A stretch of 64,000 bases of DNA from Lachnospiraceae bacterium. GTDB lineage: Bacteria; Bacillota; Clostridia; Lachnospirales; Lachnospiraceae. Where the stretch lies: NCBI GenBank assembly GCA_029067085.1, contig JAIEFE010000011.1, forward strand, positions 1-64,000, read 5' to 3'. The position numbers were made by a program, and so were the translations under genes. Under the pieces are notes generated by a model. That model was not told the DNA's origin, did not search any database, and saw only the letters and a list, made by a program, of their open reading frames with translations. This document shows positions 43,282 through 52,163 of the stretch, in pieces (the first letter of the stretch is position 1; every line of letters begins with the position of its first letter).

Positions 43282-44828
43282 GGGGGGGGGGTAAAATGAA
43301 CAGGTGATTCGTTCAGATATTGCGCGCGATAGGTGGAAGGCAGCATCCCCATATACTTTTTGAACTTTTTTGTAAAGTAATCCGGATTGGTAAAGCCGGA
43401 GAATTCGCTGGTCGTAATAACCGGAACACCTTTTTTCAGATATTCAGACGCTTTTTGGATGCGGATTTTGTCCAGATAAGTGTGAAAGCTTACGCCCATC
43501 TCGCGGAAAAAAAGTTTTCCCAGATAAGCGCTGTTATAGCCCAAAAGGTCTGCAAGGGTATTCAGTTTCAGAGGAGCGGAATAATTTCTGTCGATGTACT
43601 GACAGATCCGCTGGCAGGGTTTCTTCCGGGATTCATTTCGGATAAAAGAGATCGCCTTTTGAAACTGGTCATTTAAATAGGAGATACTGTCACAAAGATA
43701 GCGGTCGTAAGATAAATGGGATGTAAGGTCCTTGCTGCCGGCCATTTCAAATTCGAGCTGCGGATAGTACTCCGTAAGCGCAGAGACGACTTGGGCATAG
43801 CAGTTCATAAGGATGAACTGCGTGCTGTCTCTGTGCGGCTTGCGCAGAGACAAAAAATCGTGTAAAGACAGGAGGGCTTCTTCCAGTTCGGTACTTTGAA
43901 GAAGCAATATGTTGTGTATCATGTTTTCGGTAAAACGGATCAGGTCGAGGTCTGTCTGTTGTATTTTGTCAAGCCTCTGCGACAGAGCATCTGCGTAAAG
44001 CAGATCGCTCTGTTTCTCTTTGTAATAGTACAGATTTTGGTCAATGCGCCGGATTTCCGAATAGAGAACGCTCAATTCGGTATGTGATCCGGCTTGTGAA
44101 CTGATGATTCCGAGGAGGGCATCATACGGCGGATAATTTTCCTGACAGGATTTCATCTGCCGCAGTATAAACTGCTCCTGACCGGGATTTAAAGCGATCA
44201 GGACCAGTCTTGATTCGGAAAAAGTGACCGATAAGCAGTTTTTGAGGTGAAGCAGTGCTTCATCCCATATATTGCTGTTGTCGGCGCTTTCAGGCAGAGT
44301 AAAGGAAATCAGACGGTAATAGTCTGAGTCCAGTTCTATGTGAAAGATAGACTCCATCTCTTTTACATAGGTCATGTTGCCGATCAGAATATTGGATAAT
44401 AAATTGTTTTTGGACAGCATGGCGGACTGTTCATAGTAAATGGATATGAGCTTTGTCTTTTGGATCTCATCGACGACCCGCATGACGGCCCATGAGAGGT
44501 CTTCCGGATCTGCGGGCTTGTTCAGATAAGCGGTCACTCCGGAATTGATGGCAAGCTTGGCGTCTGCAAAATCGGAATCTTCACTTATGATGATGATCCG
44601 GGCATTATAATCGTTTTTCCTGACTTCTCGTATGAGCATCATTCCGGACATATCTTTCAAATAGAGGTCTGTCAGAATCAACTCGGGATTTTCAGCAGCG
44701 ATCAGTTCAAGGGCATCAGCACAGCAATCGGCTTCCCAAAACTCGGTAAAGCCGTATTGGCCCCATGGAATCATATTCTGTAATTTCTTGCGGACAAGAG
44801 GTTCGCTGTCAAGAAACAGTACTTTCAT
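43263..44828 (-). CDS. YesN-type response regulator (AraC DNA-binding)
   Basis: 521 aa. N-terminal receiver domain (1-120): LFLDSEPLVRKKL acidic pocket, phosphoacceptor Asp in ELILTDLYLKDMSG, lysine in YLNKPADPEDL. C-terminal AraC-type double helix-turn-helix (about 415-510): CQYIDRNYSAPLKLNTLADL, YLGKLFFREMGVSF, FTNPDYFTKKFKKYMGMLP. A 280-residue linker is typical of the YesN family. These regulators control carbohydrate operons with a YesM kinase, which is not visible here. It diverges from the saccharide operon, its probable target. The C-terminus contains a run of ten C (coding strand) giving three prolines. Confidence 0.9.
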   Translation of the reverse strand: MKVLFLDSEPLVRKKLQNMIPWGQYGFTEFWEADCCADALELIAAENPELILTDLYLKDMSGMMLIREVRKNDYNARIIIISEDSDFADAKLAINSGVTAYLNKPADPEDLSWAVMRVVDEIQKTKLISIYYEQSAMLSKNNLLSNILIGNMTYVKEMESIFHIELDSDYYRLISFTLPESADNSNIWDEALLHLKNCLSVTFSESRLVLIALNPGQEQFILRQMKSCQENYPPYDALLGIISSQAGSHTELSVLYSEIRRIDQNLYYYKEKQSDLLYADALSQRLDKIQQTDLDLIRFTENMIHNILLLQSTELEEALLSLHDFLSLRKPHRDSTQFILMNCYAQVVSALTEYYPQLEFEMAGSKDLTSHLSYDRYLCDSISYLNDQFQKAISFIRNESRKKPCQRICQYIDRNYSAPLKLNTLADLLGYNSAYLGKLFFREMGVSFHTYLDKIRIQKASEYLKKGVPVITTSEFSGFTNPDYFTKKFKKYMGMLPSTYRAQYLNESPVHFTPPPNKNSR

Positions 44829-44949
44829 AGATCATTTTCCTTATGCGATCAGCTTTCTGCAATACAATCAAAGTCTTCCCTATGTGTCAAATATTATCAG
44901 ATTCTATGGGGATTGTCCAATTCAATTCAGGCGGTTCGCGGAATCCTTA

Positions 44950-44997
44950 TTGTATGTACAAAACTGAAAAGTATAATATTTACGGGTTAATGTACAA
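44950..44997 (+). promoter_or_regulatory. Promoter and direct repeats upstream of the saccharide operon
   Basis: TTGTAT (44950-44955), a 16-bp spacer and TATAAT (44972-44977). ATGTACAA occurs at 44954-44961, over the -35 box, and again at 44990-44997, 36 bp apart, in direct orientation as AraC-type regulators often require. The intergenic region 44829-45097 has no other gene. Confidence 0.5.
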
Positions 44998-45097
44998 TTT
45001 GAGAGGTATGATTATTACTTATTATCTATTAAAATTTAAGTGTGGACTGATAAATTTTATTGGTGCATTAATTTTATGGTTTTTTATGGAGGAAAGT

Positions 45098-48061
45098 ATG
45101 GGAAACTCTGTCAGAAACAAGCGGATAACAGCAGCAGTAGTTGCAGTAGCGGTAGTAGCACTTATTTGTGTTTTGGTATTTATGCGCGGCGTGGAAGATT
45201 TTCATGATAAATACGCGGGTGCAGATCTTACTGCTGATGTAGTAGGTATGGAGAGAACGGGAACCTATACTGGCTATCTGAATTCCCATGCGGATGCGGC
45301 ATGTCCTGCGGAAAGTGTCGAGGTGGATCTGTTTCAGTATGATTCCACAGGCGATGTGGAGGTGCGCAATGATTACGAGGGTGTTGATAAGGCCCTGTAT
45401 ACCGGAACCGGCTCGCTGGTCACATGGAAAGTCAATGTCCCTGAGACAGGTTTTTATAATATTTCGTTAGAGTATCTGGTTCCGGAATCCAGAGGTGTGG
45501 CGGCTGAGAGATCGCTTTATATCAATGGCGAGATTCCGTTTGAAGATGCCAGAGAGCTTGCTTTTACCAGAATCTGGAAAGACGGCGGCGAGGTCAGAAC
45601 GGATAATCAGGGAAACCAGATCCGTCCTGTACAGGTAGAAGAGTATGACTGGCAGGACACCTATTTCAGCGACAGCATGGGCTATATTATCGAGCCTTTC
45701 CGGTTTTATCTGGAAAAGGGAGAAAACGAGATCGGTCTGGGTGCCGAAAACGAACCGATGGTTCTGCGGAAGATGACGGTCTGCCCTGTTGAAGATATGG
45801 ATACCTACGAGGAATATCTCGCAAAGCAGCCGAACAGCAGCAATTCTGATTCTTTAAAGAATTTTGTGCAGGTGATTCAGGGCGAGGATTCCACCCGCCG
45901 CTCGGAGTCTTCTTTGTATGCAAAATATGACAGATCCTCGCCGACCACGGTTCCCAACAGCGTTACAACCACGGTGTTAAACTATGTGGGCGGAGAGACC
46001 TGGCGCAGCTCCGGTCAGTGGATCGAGTGGGAAGTCGAGGTTCCGGAGGACGGCTATTACAATATTATGGTAAAAGGCCGCCAGAACTATTCGAGAGGAA
46101 GCGTTTCCAACCGGATCATGTACATAGACGGAGAGGTTCCTTTTGAGGAGATGAAGGGAGTTCCTTTTGCATTCAGCAACGACTGGGAAAACCAGACTCT
46201 GGCGGATGAGGCAGGGAACGCTTATCGGTTTTATCTCACGGCAGGAAAGCATTCCATCAGACTGGAGGCATCTCTCGGAGGGCTGGGAGAAATTCTGGAG
46301 GAGCTGGAAGATTCCACATTCAGACTGAATCAGATATACAGAAAGGTACTGGTATATACGGGAGCGAATCCGGATCAGTACAGAGATTATAACATTGACA
46401 GAAACTACCCCGAGATCATTGAAGCCATGGATCTGGAATCCAAGAGACTGTTCAAGATCGTGGACGATATGGTGGCATACAGCGGACAGAAGGCTGACAA
46501 CATAGCTTCGGCGCAGACTGTAGCCCAGCAGTTGGAACGTTTCTGCAAGAAGCCGCAGAAGATTTCCTTGGAATTTGTTACGTTCAAGGATAATATCACC
46601 GCACTCGGAACGGCATCCTTGAATATGGCGGACACGAAGCTGGATGTGGATTATCTGGTGGTGAGCGGTGACGGTGCATCCTTTAAAAAGGATAAGGCAA
46701 ATATCTTTTCCAAAGCATGGCATGAGGCAAAGTCCTTTGTAGCCTCCTTTACCGTGGATTACAATTCGGTGGGTGATGTATACGACGATGGCGATGAAGA
46801 TATTGTCAAGGTATGGGTTCTGACCGGCCGTGATCAGGGTACGATCTTAAAATCCATGGTGGATGATTCCTTCATTCCGAATACGGGAGTCAAGGTGAAT
46901 GTGGAGATCGTGGATCCGACCGCACTGATGAACGCGGTGATGGCAGGAAGAGGACCCAATGTGGTGCTGTCGGTCGGCGCTGACCAGCCGGTAAACTATG
47001 CGCTTAGAAACGCGGTTGAGGATCTCACCCAGTTTGACGGATGGGAAGAGGTTTTCTCCCACTATACGCCGAGCTCTTACGAGCAGTACGGGTTGGACGG
47101 ACACATTTATGCCATCCCTGAGACACAGACCTTTAACGTAATGTTTTACAGGAAGGATGTCCTGGAGGAGCTTGAACTCGGGACTCCCGATACCTGGCAG
47201 GAGCTGATTGAGATGCTGCCTACCATTCAGGGAAATAATCTCTCGATTGGCATACCGACGGCGGCGGGCAGCAGTACCGTCTCGACGCCATCCACGGCGA
47301 TTGCTTCGACGGCGCCTGATCTGTCGCTGTACTTTACACTGCTGTATCAGTATGGCGGAGATATGTACAATGAGCAGGGAACGAAGACTGTGGTTGACGA
47401 CGAAGCGGGTGTGAGAGCATTCAGAGATTACATCAGATACTTTAACGACTACGGAATTCCCACGGTTTATGACTTTGTCAGCCGCTTCCGTTCCGGTGAG
47501 ATGCCGATCGGAATAGCTGCCTACTCTATCTATAATACGCTGATGGTATCCGCGCCTGAGATCAGAGGCTTGTGGGATTTCACACTGGTTCCCGGAACGG
47601 AGTATACCGCTGCGGACGGAAGCACATACATAGACCGCTCCGATTTCATCACGGGCAATGCGACGATGATGATCAAGACGGAGGACGAGGAACTCAGAAA
47701 GAAATCCTGGGAATTCATGAAGTGGTGGGCCGCCGTTGACACGCAGACCCGATTCGGACGTGAGATCGAGGCGCTGCTCGGTTCTTCCGCACGATACGCG
47801 ACGGCGAATAAGGATGCTTTTTCACAGCTTTCCTGGAGCAATGATGATATTGAGGTGCTGAATGCTCAGTGGGAACAGACGGTAGGAATCCGTGAAGTGC
47901 CGGGAGGATACTATACAGGACGTCATATCACCAACGCGATCAGAAAGGTGATCAACGAAAAGACCGACGCTAGGGAGACGATCATAGATTACTCCGTCAC
48001 CATCGATGACGAGATCAAGAAGAAACGGCTTGAGTTCGGCTTGCCGATAGATGAAGAATAG
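45098..48061 (+). CDS. Solute-binding protein fused to two carbohydrate-binding-like domains
   Basis: 987 aa. Membrane anchor/signal segment TAAVVAVAVVALICVLVFM (about 11-29). Two repeated beta domains follow (about 60-240 and 245-430), each with the pattern TWKVNVPETGFYNISLEYLV or EWEVEVPEDGYYNIMVKGRQ and an INGE/IDGE motif, resembling CBM6/35 modules. From about 600 to the end is an ABC-type sugar-binding protein (VWVLTGRDQGTILKSMVDD ... YAIPETQTFNVMFYRKDV ... GNATMMIKTEDEELRKKSWE). The combination suggests capture of a polymer or long oligosaccharide before delivery to the two permeases encoded next. ATG 45098 has GGAGG 5 bases away; the long frame from 44843 covers the promoter region and is rejected. 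Confidence 0.85.
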   Translation: MGNSVRNKRITAAVVAVAVVALICVLVFMRGVEDFHDKYAGADLTADVVGMERTGTYTGYLNSHADAACPAESVEVDLFQYDSTGDVEVRNDYEGVDKALYTGTGSLVTWKVNVPETGFYNISLEYLVPESRGVAAERSLYINGEIPFEDARELAFTRIWKDGGEVRTDNQGNQIRPVQVEEYDWQDTYFSDSMGYIIEPFRFYLEKGENEIGLGAENEPMVLRKMTVCPVEDMDTYEEYLAKQPNSSNSDSLKNFVQVIQGEDSTRRSESSLYAKYDRSSPTTVPNSVTTTVLNYVGGETWRSSGQWIEWEVEVPEDGYYNIMVKGRQNYSRGSVSNRIMYIDGEVPFEEMKGVPFAFSNDWENQTLADEAGNAYRFYLTAGKHSIRLEASLGGLGEILEELEDSTFRLNQIYRKVLVYTGANPDQYRDYNIDRNYPEIIEAMDLESKRLFKIVDDMVAYSGQKADNIASAQTVAQQLERFCKKPQKISLEFVTFKDNITALGTASLNMADTKLDVDYLVVSGDGASFKKDKANIFSKAWHEAKSFVASFTVDYNSVGDVYDDGDEDIVKVWVLTGRDQGTILKSMVDDSFIPNTGVKVNVEIVDPTALMNAVMAGRGPNVVLSVGADQPVNYALRNAVEDLTQFDGWEEVFSHYTPSSYEQYGLDGHIYAIPETQTFNVMFYRKDVLEELELGTPDTWQELIEMLPTIQGNNLSIGIPTAAGSSTVSTPSTAIASTAPDLSLYFTLLYQYGGDMYNEQGTKTVVDDEAGVRAFRDYIRYFNDYGIPTVYDFVSRFRSGEMPIGIAAYSIYNTLMVSAPEIRGLWDFTLVPGTEYTAADGSTYIDRSDFITGNATMMIKTEDEELRKKSWEFMKWWAAVDTQTRFGREIEALLGSSARYATANKDAFSQLSWSNDDIEVLNAQWEQTVGIREVPGGYYTGRHITNAIRKVINEKTDARETIIDYSVTIDDEIKKKRLEFGLPIDEE

Positions 48062-48072
48062 GGGCGTGGAAA

Positions 48073-49011
48073 ATGAAAGATTATATCAGCAAATATTTTA
48101 TCCTTCGAAAACACAATATGCAAGTCGCATGGAAAAAAGCGAAAAAGAGCAAGATGTGTTATCTCTTCCTTTTGCCGTATGCGCTGCTGTTCACAATGTT
48201 CTTTGTGGCACCCGTGGTGATTTCCATCTTTTACGGATTCACATACTATAATATCCTGGAAAAGCCGAGGTTTATCGGGCTGCAGAACTACATCAGCCTG
48301 ATACTGGATGACGACATCTTCCTCATCAGTATCAAGAACACCCTGATGATCGCTATCATAACCGGACCGCTGGGATACATCATGTCATTCCTGTTTGCAT
48401 GGCTGATCAACGAGCTTCCGAGGTGGGTGCGCAGCGTGGCGGTCGTTGTCTTCTACGCACCGTCGATCGCAGGTAACTGCTACGTCATCTTCTCCGTGTT
48501 TTTCAGAGGTGACGCATATGGGTACGTAAATGCCTGGCTGATGGATATGGGCATTATCGATACGCCGAAACTGTGGTTTATTGACCCGACCTATATGCTG
48601 CCGATCTGTATGCTGGTTATTCTGTGGATGAGCTTGGGAACCGGATTCCTTTCCTTCGTGGCCGGCCTGCAGGGCGTAGACAGGTCGCAGTTTGAAGCAG
48701 GGTATATGGACGGCATCAAGAACAGATGGCAGGAGCTTTGGTATATCACGCTTCCGAATATGAAGCCGATGCTGATGTTCGGAGCGGTCATGTCCATCAC
48801 ACAGGCCTTCGGCGTCTGCGATGTTACGATGGCGCTCTGCGGATATCCGAGTACGGATTACGCGGCCCGCACGATAGTGACACACCTGTTCGACTATGGC
48901 TTCACCAGGTTTGAGATGGGCTATGCGTGTGCGATTGCGACCATCCTGTTCCTGATGATGATACTTTGTAACAAAGCAATCCAAAGTCTGTTGAGGAGAG
49001 TAGGAACCTGA
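48073..49011 (+). CDS. Sugar ABC importer permease 1A (MalF/UgpA type)
   Basis: 312 aa, six membrane helices after a basic N-terminus (KHNMQVAWKKAKKSK). The EAA loop that docks the ATPase is FEAGYMDGIKNRWQELWYIT followed by LPNMKPM. Usual pairing: this subunit and the next gene form the channel, and a shared MsmX-type ATPase elsewhere drives it. It starts 11 bases after the binding-protein gene; the next gene begins one base after its stop. Confidence 0.92.
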   Translation: MKDYISKYFILRKHNMQVAWKKAKKSKMCYLFLLPYALLFTMFFVAPVVISIFYGFTYYNILEKPRFIGLQNYISLILDDDIFLISIKNTLMIAIITGPLGYIMSFLFAWLINELPRWVRSVAVVVFYAPSIAGNCYVIFSVFFRGDAYGYVNAWLMDMGIIDTPKLWFIDPTYMLPICMLVILWMSLGTGFLSFVAGLQGVDRSQFEAGYMDGIKNRWQELWYITLPNMKPMLMFGAVMSITQAFGVCDVTMALCGYPSTDYAARTIVTHLFDYGFTRFEMGYACAIATILFLMMILCNKAIQSLLRRVGT

Positions 49012-49012
49012 T

Positions 49013-49918
49013 ATGAGCAAGAAGAAAAAAAAGCAAGAGAACTTAGAACCTGTATATCGTAAGAAGCTGATCAAGAGGAGAAAGCCAAACCGGTCTATCT
49101 GGGGAGATATCTTTCTGTATCTGTTCCTGCTGTTTGTGGCATTTGTGATGGCCTTTCCTCTGATTTATGCAGTGAGCAGCGCATTGAAACCTCTGGACGA
49201 ATTATACAAGTTTCCGCCCAAGATTTTGGCGCAGAACCCTACGCTTGACAACTTTTCTGATCTTTTTGTGACGATGGGGAAATCGTGGGTGACATTTTCC
49301 AGATACCTGTTCAATACAGTGTTTATCACAGCGGTTGGTACGTTTGGCCATTTGATCATAGCTTCCATGGGAGCCTTTGTGCTGGCGAAATATGATTTCC
49401 CGGGCAATCAGGCATTCTTTAAGCTGGTTACCGTGGCGATGATGTTCACCGGCTATGTGACGCAGATCCCTAACTATCTGATCCTGAACAAATTGGGATG
49501 GATCGATACCTACTGGTCGATTATTATTCCGGCGTTTGCATCGCCTATGGGGCTGTTCCTTATGAAGCAGTTCATGGAGGGACTTCCCACCTCGCTGATC
49601 GAGGCTGCCAAGATTGACGGGGCAAGCGAGTGGAAGGTATTCTATGGGATTGTTATGCCGAACGTAAAGCCTGCGTGGATGACGCTTATCATTTTCTCTG
49701 TGCAGGGGCTGTGGAATAACAAAGCAGCTACCTACATTTACTCCGAAGCGAAAAAGACGCTGGTATATGCCATGCAGCAAATCCAGAGCGGAGGCATTGC
49801 AAGGACGGGACAGGGCGCAGCGGTGCTGGTTGTCCTGATGCTCGTTCCCATTGCAATCTTTGTTTTCTCCGAGAGCCAGATTTTGGAGACGATGGCAAGC
49901 TCGGGTCTGAAGGATTAA
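49013..49918 (+). CDS. Sugar ABC importer permease 1B (MalG/UgpE type)
   Basis: 301 aa. Lysine-rich N-terminus (SKKKKKQENLEPVYRKKLIK), then six helices (DIFLYLFLLFVAFVMAFPLI first). EAA loop SLIEAAKIDGASEWKVFYGI followed by VMPNVKPAWM. Partner of the preceding permease. Directly adjoins it, and the NHL-repeat protein follows after 18 bases, so all are one operon. Confidence 0.92.
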   Translation: MSKKKKKQENLEPVYRKKLIKRRKPNRSIWGDIFLYLFLLFVAFVMAFPLIYAVSSALKPLDELYKFPPKILAQNPTLDNFSDLFVTMGKSWVTFSRYLFNTVFITAVGTFGHLIIASMGAFVLAKYDFPGNQAFFKLVTVAMMFTGYVTQIPNYLILNKLGWIDTYWSIIIPAFASPMGLFLMKQFMEGLPTSLIEAAKIDGASEWKVFYGIVMPNVKPAWMTLIIFSVQGLWNNKAATYIYSEAKKTLVYAMQQIQSGGIARTGQGAAVLVVLMLVPIAIFVFSESQILETMASSGLKD

Positions 49919-49936
49919 CAGGGAATGAGGTGGCCT

Positions 49937-51439
49937 ATGAAAAAGATAATCAGATTAATCGGTGCTCTGACGCTGGGAACGGTGGTTCTAGCAACATCTT
50001 CGCTGGGCGTTTTGGCAGCAGAAAAAAGTTATACATACAATTATGACTACTGGGGTGACGTACAGGACTCGCCAGATGTCTATACGGTGACAGGCGTTTA
50101 CACGGCGGAAGCGTTTGGATTGGACATCAATTTCCGCAATCCCCAGGGAATGTTTGTCAAGGATAATATGATCTATATCTGCGATACCGGCAACAATCGG
50201 ATCGTGCAGATTGAACGGATCGGTACGAAGCAGTTTGAGGTGGCGCGTATCTTTGACAGTATTCAGGGGGATACGGATGTAAAAAATCTTTCCGGCCCGA
50301 CGGATATTGCCGTCTCGGAAGAGGGTGACATCTTTATCAGCGACAATGGAAACGCAAGGATTGTGAAGGTGGACAGCGACCTGAACTACCTTCTTCAGTT
50401 TAATCTGCCGGTGGATTCTACCGTCAGCCCGGACAGTACGTTCCAGCCCTCCAAGATCGTGATCGACACGGCGGGGCGCGTTTACTGCATCGCCACCAGC
50501 ATCAACCAGGGCTTGTGCAAGTATGAGGCGGACGGCACTTTCTCTGGCTTTGTCGGCGCTACGCGTGTTACCTTCGACTGGATGGACTACATTTGGAAGA
50601 AGCTTGCGACACAGGAACAGAGGGCGCGTATGGTATCCTTCGTTCCCACGGCGTATGACAATATCTATATTGACCACGAGGGATTTATCTATGCCTGCGC
50701 GGGCGGCATGGAAGAGAAGGATCTGGATTCGGGCGCCGCGGCTGCGATCCGCAAGCTGAACCTGATGGGCAATGACATTCTGGTTCAGAACGGCGAGTAT
50801 CCTGCCTATGGCGATCTGTACTGGGGCAAGGGCGGCGGTTATGAAGGCCCCTCATATTTTACGGATGTGACGGTTTTTGAAAATGACATCTATGTCTGCC
50901 TTGATAAGAACCGCGGGCGTCTCTTCGGGTATGACGATCAGGGCAATACCGTGTTCTGCTTCGGCGGCAACGGCAATATGGACGGGTATTTCAGACAGCC
51001 GGCTGCGATCGAGCATATGGGACACGATCTGCTGGTGCTGGATACGTTGGACTGCAGTATTACGTTCTTTACGCCCACTGAATTTGGCAGCCTGATCTAC
51101 AGTGCGATCGAGGATTTCGATGCGGGAGATTACGAGAAGTCAGGCGAGAGCTGGAAGAAAGTTATGGCGCTGGACGGAAACTATGACCTGGCATACATCG
51201 GCATCGGTCGTTCCCTGTTGCGGCAGAAGCAGTACAGGGAAGCCATGGATTATTTTGAGCTGAAGTACGACGAGGATAACTATTCCAGGGCATATAAACA
51301 GTATCGCAAGGAGTGGGTGGAGGAACATATCGTCGTGATCGTCATTGTGATTCTGGCGGCCTTCCTGATTCCGCTGTCCATTGGAAAGGTCAAGAGCATC
51401 AGGCATGAAATAGATATCGCGGATATTTTCAGGGCTTAG
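49937..51439 (+). CDS. Exported NHL-repeat/TPR protein with C-terminal anchor
   Basis: 500 aa. Signal peptide LIGALTLGTVVLATSSLGVL (cleavage after VLAA). NHL-type beta-propeller repeats run to about 380 (NPQGMFVKDNMIYICDTGNN, GPTDIAVSEEGDIFISDNGN, PSKIVIDTAGRVYCIA). A TPR-like helical pair follows (FDAGDYEKSGESWKKVMAL, IGRSLLRQKQYREAMDYF), then a C-terminal membrane helix (HIVVIVIVILAAFLIPLSIG). It is likely an outside-facing scaffold associated with the importer. ATG 49937 has TGAGGTGG upstream, better than 49925. Confidence 0.8.
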   Translation: MKKIIRLIGALTLGTVVLATSSLGVLAAEKSYTYNYDYWGDVQDSPDVYTVTGVYTAEAFGLDINFRNPQGMFVKDNMIYICDTGNNRIVQIERIGTKQFEVARIFDSIQGDTDVKNLSGPTDIAVSEEGDIFISDNGNARIVKVDSDLNYLLQFNLPVDSTVSPDSTFQPSKIVIDTAGRVYCIATSINQGLCKYEADGTFSGFVGATRVTFDWMDYIWKKLATQEQRARMVSFVPTAYDNIYIDHEGFIYACAGGMEEKDLDSGAAAAIRKLNLMGNDILVQNGEYPAYGDLYWGKGGGYEGPSYFTDVTVFENDIYVCLDKNRGRLFGYDDQGNTVFCFGGNGNMDGYFRQPAAIEHMGHDLLVLDTLDCSITFFTPTEFGSLIYSAIEDFDAGDYEKSGESWKKVMALDGNYDLAYIGIGRSLLRQKQYREAMDYFELKYDEDNYSRAYKQYRKEWVEEHIVVIVIVILAAFLIPLSIGKVKSIRHEIDIADIFRA

Positions 51440-51455
51440 ACAGACGGAGGTTACT

Positions 51456-52112
51456 ATGATAGCTGCATTGAAAAACAAAAATACCTATCTGAAATATATT
51501 GACAGCCTGCGGTTTGCACTCTACTGCATTACCCACCCGCTGGACGGCTTCTGGGATCTCACGCATGAAAGGCGCGGAACCTATGCGGCGGCGAACACCA
51601 TACTGTTCCTGTCTCTTCTTGTGAGGGTAATGAAGCTGCGCTATACCAGTTTCGTTTTCATGCGGGTGTACTGGGAAGGAATCAATATCTTCCTGTATGT
51701 TGCCAGCGTAGCATTTCCGCTTGCCATGTTCGTGGTCGGAAACTGGGGGCTGACGACCTTGTTTGACGGCAAGGGGCGGCTCGGGCAGGTGTATATGGCA
51801 AGCTGCTATGCGATGACCCCGTATCCGCTGATTCAGTTCCCGCTGATGGTTTTCAGCAATTTTGTGACGGTGGATGAGGCGGAGTTTTACTCGGTGCTCA
51901 GTATGCTGTCGCTGTTGTGGGCGGCCATGTTGTTCATCGCCGCCATGGGACAGATTCATGAATTCGGCTTTGCGAAAAATATATTGTTTATGTTCGCCAG
52001 CCTGTTTGCAATGCTGGTGATCGTGTTTATCCTGTTGCTGTTTTTCAGCATGATTTCACAGGGCGTTGCGTACTTTATTTCCATGGGGAAGGAGATTATG
52101 TTCCGACTATAG
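51456..52112 (+). CDS. Yip1-family membrane protein
   Basis: 218 aa with about five hydrophobic helices. The opening LRFALYCITHPLDGFWDLTH-ERRG and GQVYMASCYAMTPYPLIQFP match the Yip1 domain family found in firmicute sugar loci. Role unknown; it stands between the NHL-repeat protein and the DUF5696 protein in the same operon, an arrangement that suggests the three form one membrane complex. GACGGAGG precedes the ATG. Confidence 0.78.
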   Translation: MIAALKNKNTYLKYIDSLRFALYCITHPLDGFWDLTHERRGTYAAANTILFLSLLVRVMKLRYTSFVFMRVYWEGINIFLYVASVAFPLAMFVVGNWGLTTLFDGKGRLGQVYMASCYAMTPYPLIQFPLMVFSNFVTVDEAEFYSVLSMLSLLWAAMLFIAAMGQIHEFGFAKNILFMFASLFAMLVIVFILLLFFSMISQGVAYFISMGKEIMFRL

Positions 52113-52163
52113 CGCGGCGGGGAACGAGGGGACAACTGCCGGGACGGAAGGATGGGAGTGACC

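Noticed and set aside
44843..45097. An 85-residue N-terminal extension of the first binding protein
   Set aside because: It covers the promoter and operator-like repeats; the GGAGG site and signal anchor begin at 45098.
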